Below are positions 33,677 to 36,810 of a stretch of DNA of 36,810 nt, in pieces. Source of the stretch: Chthonomonadaceae bacterium (GTDB lineage Bacteria > Armatimonadota > Chthonomonadetes > Chthonomonadales > Chthonomonadaceae); contig DAIDKH010000043.1 in NCBI GenBank assembly GCA_027450145.1, positions 1-36,810 of the forward strand. The letters are read 5' to 3'. Positions within the stretch are counted from its first letter, which is position 1; each line of letters starts with the position of its first letter. A program made the translations under genes and the position numbers. The notes under the pieces were generated by a model that had not been told where the DNA came from, ran no database searches, and saw nothing but the letters and a program-made list of their open reading frames with translations.

Positions 33677-35543
33677 AGGTTCACTTTGGATGACAGCGCT
33701 TTTCCTGGTGGGCTTAGCGTTCTTTCCAATACGAGTGATAGCAGCAACGGTAACCACAAATCATGTGGCGCCCATTCCCATCAGGCAGTCGTTGGTTGCA
33801 CGCGCCTTGCAGGCAATAAACGATCAGGATGAAGATGCTTTGCAGCCGGTTGTAGTATCAGGCGCGCTGCGCTCATTTGACTGGATGCATGGTGAAGCTA
33901 CAACCCACTGGCAAGCCGGTATCCTTACACTTCCCGAAAAGTCCACTTTGGGAGGCGTTCATCAATATGCTATCTTTCACGCGTGGCATGGTTGTGAAAG
34001 CGATGGAGATCATATTCACCCTATAGTCCATAACGGGCAGGATTATCTTCTAGGTCCGGAGGTACCTGAATTTGATCCGATGGGTTTTGCTGTGCGGTCA
34101 CACGTTCTTCGCGTGAATCTCGACGTAGACCATCAGGCCGCGATGATTTCGGATACAATATTTGTAGACGCTCTGACCAGTAAGCCACCTTCAAATGTGA
34201 TTCTCCGGATCTCGCAGGATTTTCACGTCCAATCGGTTTCATGGCAAGATAAGGCGCTAGCGTTTTCCCAAGTCGGCGGTGTCCTTGCAGTAGCTGCACC
34301 ACCAAAAGCACAATTCCACCTTCTACTGAACTACGCTGGTGTGCTTAATCACCAAGGAAGCGACTACATTCTGCAGGATGAGGCAGTGCTTAACTCCTAC
34401 TGGTATCCTCACACTGCGCGTTTACCCGCAATCTCAACCGTGACCGTTACCGCGCCAGTGGGATGGACGGCAGTTGGACAGGGCAATCTTACCAGGAAGG
34501 TTACTGCCGCGGATGGTACAACGGAGTTTGTTTTCAAAAATCAGGTGCCAGTCTGTTTTCAATCTTTGGATTTGGGTGAATATACCGTCACCATTCGAAA
34601 AATCCCGGGTGTCGTGCTGGCTGTGTGCCTGCTAAAACCCGATCCAACGCTGGCAAACACATGTTTAGACAGACTTCAATCTGCCCTGCAGTTTTTCTCC
34701 AGTATATTTAGCAAATACCCATACAAATCGTACACCCTTGTGGAAACCGATGGACCGTTCGAGACGCCATTGGAAGGCTACTCCATGGCCACTTTTCGGC
34801 GTAAGGATCTGCCGGCAGTCATTGCCCATGAGGTAGCCCATACCTGGTGGGGTGGTTTGGTTCCCTGCACTTATCTCCATTCCATGTGGGATGAAGCATT
34901 TGCAGATTACTCTGATCAGCTATTTCAATCAAGTCTGCAGCCCGAAGCGGCTACGGGTACCGAACTGAAACCCGTAGATTGGGGCACCGCCTTCAATCGT
35001 GTTCCGTTGTCTCGGTGCCACGATACTCTTGATGAAAATCAGGCCGAAACAGGCTATAGGAAGGGCTCACTGGTTCTTAGAGCCCTCGCGGCGCAGATTG
35101 GTCACAGATCTATGCTTTCTAGCATGAGAGAGTTTCTGCGTGCTCACGTACCGGGTGCCCCAGCGGAATGGTCGGATTTTGAAAAGGCTGTCGCGACGAC
35201 TACAGGTACCAGTTATGCCTGGTTTTTTAGGGAGTGGCTTGATCGTACTGGACTTCCGTCACTAGCGGTCACACCTGTTAGTACGGCCCCCTCTAGCAAC
35301 GGGGGAACCGACCTAACGTTTGCTATTGTGCAGCAAGGCCCTGTCTACCAGCTGCAGGTACCTGTGCTTATCGTGCTGCGAGATGGAGGCAGGGTGATAG
35401 CAATACCAACGATTGATAGAGCCAGAACGGTACTTACGATCACGTGCCCTGCACCGCCTGTTCTCATCCGGCTAGATCCTGACAACACAGTGCCTTTAAG
35501 CAACGTCGGCGGCCTCGTTGCGAACGTTGGCTACAAGAACTAA
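33669..35543 (+). CDS. Exported M1-family (gluzincin) aminopeptidase-like protein
   Basis: A 624-residue protein. ATG 33669, which overlaps the reductase stop, gives a signal peptide with an arginine near the start. ATG 33690 is equally possible, with AGAGG upstream. The zinc site is HEVAH at residues 387-391, followed 18 residues later by Glu409 in WDEAF, which is the M1 metal-binding pattern. The GXMEN exopeptidase loop upstream is not recognisable: the corresponding stretch reads EGYSMATF. The C-terminal part has a beta-sandwich. Aminopeptidase or a related endopeptidase function is likely, but the missing GXMEN makes N-terminal specificity uncertain. Confidence 0.84.
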   Translation: MHRGSLWMTALFLVGLAFFPIRVIAATVTTNHVAPIPIRQSLVARALQAINDQDEDALQPVVVSGALRSFDWMHGEATTHWQAGILTLPEKSTLGGVHQYAIFHAWHGCESDGDHIHPIVHNGQDYLLGPEVPEFDPMGFAVRSHVLRVNLDVDHQAAMISDTIFVDALTSKPPSNVILRISQDFHVQSVSWQDKALAFSQVGGVLAVAAPPKAQFHLLLNYAGVLNHQGSDYILQDEAVLNSYWYPHTARLPAISTVTVTAPVGWTAVGQGNLTRKVTAADGTTEFVFKNQVPVCFQSLDLGEYTVTIRKIPGVVLAVCLLKPDPTLANTCLDRLQSALQFFSSIFSKYPYKSYTLVETDGPFETPLEGYSMATFRRKDLPAVIAHEVAHTWWGGLVPCTYLHSMWDEAFADYSDQLFQSSLQPEAATGTELKPVDWGTAFNRVPLSRCHDTLDENQAETGYRKGSLVLRALAAQIGHRSMLSSMREFLRAHVPGAPAEWSDFEKAVATTTGTSYAWFFREWLDRTGLPSLAVTPVSTAPSSNGGTDLTFAIVQQGPVYQLQVPVLIVLRDGGRVIAIPTIDRARTVLTITCPAPPVLIRLDPDNTVPLSNVGGLVANVGYKN

Positions 35544-35565
35544 GTGCCATGGTTAATCACTAAAC

Positions 35566-35583
35566 CTGCATAGGGCTATGCAG
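35566..35583 (+). promoter_or_regulatory. Perfect hairpin just upstream of queD
   Basis: CTGCATA (35566-35572) pairs with TATGCAG (35577-35583) over a GGGC loop, 13 bases before the queD start. No T-run follows, so it may be a structural element near the ribosome site rather than a terminator. It does not match a preQ1 riboswitch that I recognise. Confidence 0.4.
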
Positions 35584-35596
35584 TGAATGGGGCGTT

Positions 35597-35959
35597 ATGG
35601 AATTAAGCAAAGAGTTTAGGTTCGAGGCGGCACACAGGCTAACGGGAGTTCCGGAAGGTCATAAATGTGCGCGCCTGCACGGGCACTCGTTTGTCATCAC
35701 TGTGTATATCGAAGGACCAGTCGACCCTGCCATAGGTTGGGTAATGGATCTCGCAGAGATTAAACGATCGTGTCAACCTGTTATTGATATGCTTGATCAC
35801 ACTTATCTCAACGAGATAAGTGGCCTGGAAAATCCTACCAGTGAGGTGTTAGCTACGTGGTTGTGGGCGCGCTTCAAGCCGACCCTTCCGCTTCTATCGG
35901 CCGTCGTCGTACAGGAGACGTGCACGAGTCGTGTCACATACCGGGGGCCGAACTCCTAA
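35597..35959 (+). CDS. queD: 6-carboxy-tetrahydropterin synthase (QueD) / PTPS family
   Basis: A 120-residue protein from ATG 35597 with GGGG upstream. [10 protein letters not shown] gives zinc ligand H13, CARLHGHSF contains the catalytic Cys24 and H28/H30, WVMDLAEIK and LDHTYLN are the conserved substrate pocket, and VQETCTSRV contains the C-terminal glutamate. It converts dihydroneopterin triphosphate to 6-carboxytetrahydropterin in the route to queuosine, or acts as a pterin synthase. The length is standard. No other que genes are in the window. Confidence 0.93.
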   Translation: MELSKEFRFEAAHRLTGVPEGHKCARLHGHSFVITVYIEGPVDPAIGWVMDLAEIKRSCQPVIDMLDHTYLNEISGLENPTSEVLATWLWARFKPTLPLLSAVVVQETCTSRVTYRGPNS

Positions 35960-36660
35960 CAGCTACTTCATGTAGCGTCAACCGCTTCCGCTGTACTTTT
36001 GGTAGTGTACCTTGGAGGCAGGAGTGCGGAGGCAGAGACTGCCACCTGGTCCTGCGGCGACGGGTTGTCTTGTTGCGGTATCCGGCTTGCATAGACTCCA
36101 CCGCATGTGCCCTGTGCCGCGGGGTTGAAACCCCCGTGCGGTCTCGCAAAAGTCCACTTTGTGGACTAAATGCGCGGAAGGCAGGACCTCTCCCCCGGTG
36201 CTATCGCACCGACCCCTCTCCCGGGTGGGCCGTTGGCCCTGAGCGAGGGGTAGCGACTGGCGGGGCCGTTGGCGGTTGTTTTGGGATTGCGCCGGGGAGT
36301 GAACGGACCGGTTGAGACGCAAAGCCCATCCGCGTGGTCCAAATGCGGCGGCTGTCCACCACTCCACCGCCAGTAGCGAATGACGAAGCAGAGTGCATTT
36401 AGCCGTGAGCAGTTTCAACAGGGTGGTGAACCTGCGTACCAGCGATGCGGCCGCTGCGCTGTGCAACACGGCAACCACAAAGCGAAATCGTCATCTGTAC
36501 CCATCGCTCAAGGAGCGTAGCGACTGCCCGGGAGAGGGGTGGCCTGCAGGGCCGGGGAGAGTTCACCCAACCTTGGCAGTTGGGGTTAGTTACATTCGTT
36601 GTGACGGTAATCACAATAAGACAAAGTTGAAATATTTATTAGAATTTATCGAAAAACGGC
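35960..36660. repeat. Palindrome-rich intergenic repeat region without a gene
   Basis: No coding region is supported here; the reading frames are proline/arginine-rich and look like repeat translation. Visible palindromes are GGGGTT-GA-AACCCC (36121-36134), AGTCCAC-TTT-GTGGACT (36151-36167), GGTGC-TATC-GCACC (36197-36210) and ACCCCTC/GAGGGGT (36212-36218 with 36245-36251) enclosing GGGCC-GTT-GGCCC. The 14-base arm at 36212-36225 is exactly inverted at 36527-36540, and a second, imperfect pair (36188-36198 with 36552-36561) lies outside it. A 9-base direct repeat gtagcgact occurs at 36250-36258 and 36517-36525. Such elements are commonly dispersed in the genome. Confidence 0.7.
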
Positions 36661-36670
36661 ATAAAAGCCC

Positions 36671-36699
36671 TTGACATGCATTAGTGATCCTGTTATAAT
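36671..36699 (+). promoter_or_regulatory. Perfect consensus sigma-70 promoter
   Basis: TTGACA (36671-36676), a 17-base spacer and TATAAT (36694-36699) match consensus at every position. Transcription would begin near 36706 and run off the window. The gene it serves is not seen. Confidence 0.88.
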
Positions 36700-36705
36700 C
36701 GCTAT

Positions 36706-36810
36706 GTAAGTGCTCTGCTGCACTTGCTTAGGTTGGTTTACGTAGTCGTTTGCTTAAGATTGGTCGGTCTATTTTTTGCAGGCGTATCTGCCTGCTTTGT
36801 TCCTCTACCC
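36706..36810 (+). ncRNA. Structured leader or small RNA downstream of the consensus promoter (incomplete)
   Basis: Directly after the promoter, AAGTGC (36708-36713) pairs with GCACTT (36720-36725). Near the edge GCAGGC (36778-36783) pairs with GCCTGC (36790-36795), followed by TTTGTT, which is terminator-like. There is no open reading frame of note. It could be an attenuated leader of a ribosomal protein or rRNA operon, or a short RNA; the window ends too soon to decide. Confidence 0.4.

Noticed and set aside
35544-35596. preQ1 riboswitch upstream of queD
   Set aside because: Only one simple hairpin is present; the conserved preQ1 aptamer sequence and the A-rich tail are absent.
35978-36478. 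166-codon open frame on the minus strand (and overlapping plus-strand frames)
   Set aside because: The product is arginine/proline-rich with PLAQGQRPTRERG-like text, which is typical of translated intergenic repeats. There is no Shine-Dalgarno sequence and it lies over the inverted repeats.
1-36810. CRISPR array, prophage or insertion sequence
   Set aside because: No regularly spaced direct repeats, transposase, integrase or phage structural gene was found on either strand.

Overview
The window is a bacterial chromosome segment densely packed with genes on both strands. The best guess is an aerobic, carbohydrate-degrading Gram-negative-type bacterium, possibly of the Armatimonadota, but this is an inference from gene content and no phylogenetic marker was tested. 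Pointers are a futalosine-pathway menaquinone enzyme (MqnC), a thioredoxin-reductase-like ferredoxin-NADP reductase, GH5, GH30 and GH78 glycosidases, a lipoprotein with a lipobox, tRNA genes without an encoded CCA, and frequent TTG and GTG starts.

Layout. 1-4484: the tail of a probable neutral ceramidase, an exported beta-helix protein and a TolB/FlgO-like TPR lipoprotein. 4606-8145: a tRNA-Ser gene with its own promoter, a lytic transglycosylase, a sugar-nucleotide pyrophosphorylase (minus strand) and a ferredoxin-NADP reductase. 8169-11535: a cytosolic GH30 enzyme translationally coupled to an SDR-like protein, converging on a secreted GH5 enzyme. 11754-13882: tsaB, tsaE and pyrF overlapping on the minus strand, then tRNA-His with a near-consensus promoter. 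14050-22102: a cytosolic GH78 alpha-L-rhamnosidase, the MoxR / DUF58 / transglutaminase trio, and holA, converging on rpsT. 22939-27299: a tight seven-gene operon (two RCK/TrkA proteins, two half-CHAD proteins, a helix-hairpin-helix protein, Ppx/GppA, HD). 27445-31237: three minus-strand genes (GYF_2 membrane protein, MqnC, D-aminoacylase). 31507-35959: an esterase, a flavin disulfide reductase and an M1-like peptidase with overlapping junctions, then queD. 35960-36810: no gene; a palindrome-rich repeat and then a perfect consensus sigma-70 promoter with a structured leader running off the window.

The most interesting unit is the 22.9-27.3 kb operon. CHAD domains bind inorganic polyphosphate and Ppx/GppA enzymes hydrolyse polyphosphate or pppGpp. 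Here both proteins that are usually single chains appear as two tandem genes: CHAD is cut exactly between its two repeats, and the Ppx core is separated from its HD-like C-terminal domain. An unassigned HhH protein lies between them, and two potassium-channel regulatory RCK proteins lead the operon. A polyphosphate-sensing or metabolising module linked to potassium balance is a reasonable hypothesis, not something shown by the sequence.

Other linked functions: TsaB and TsaE both serve tRNA t6A modification. MoxR, DUF58 and TgpA-like proteins form a recurrent membrane-associated set. The glycosidases with and without signal peptides suggest polysaccharide cleavage outside the cell and oligosaccharide processing inside.
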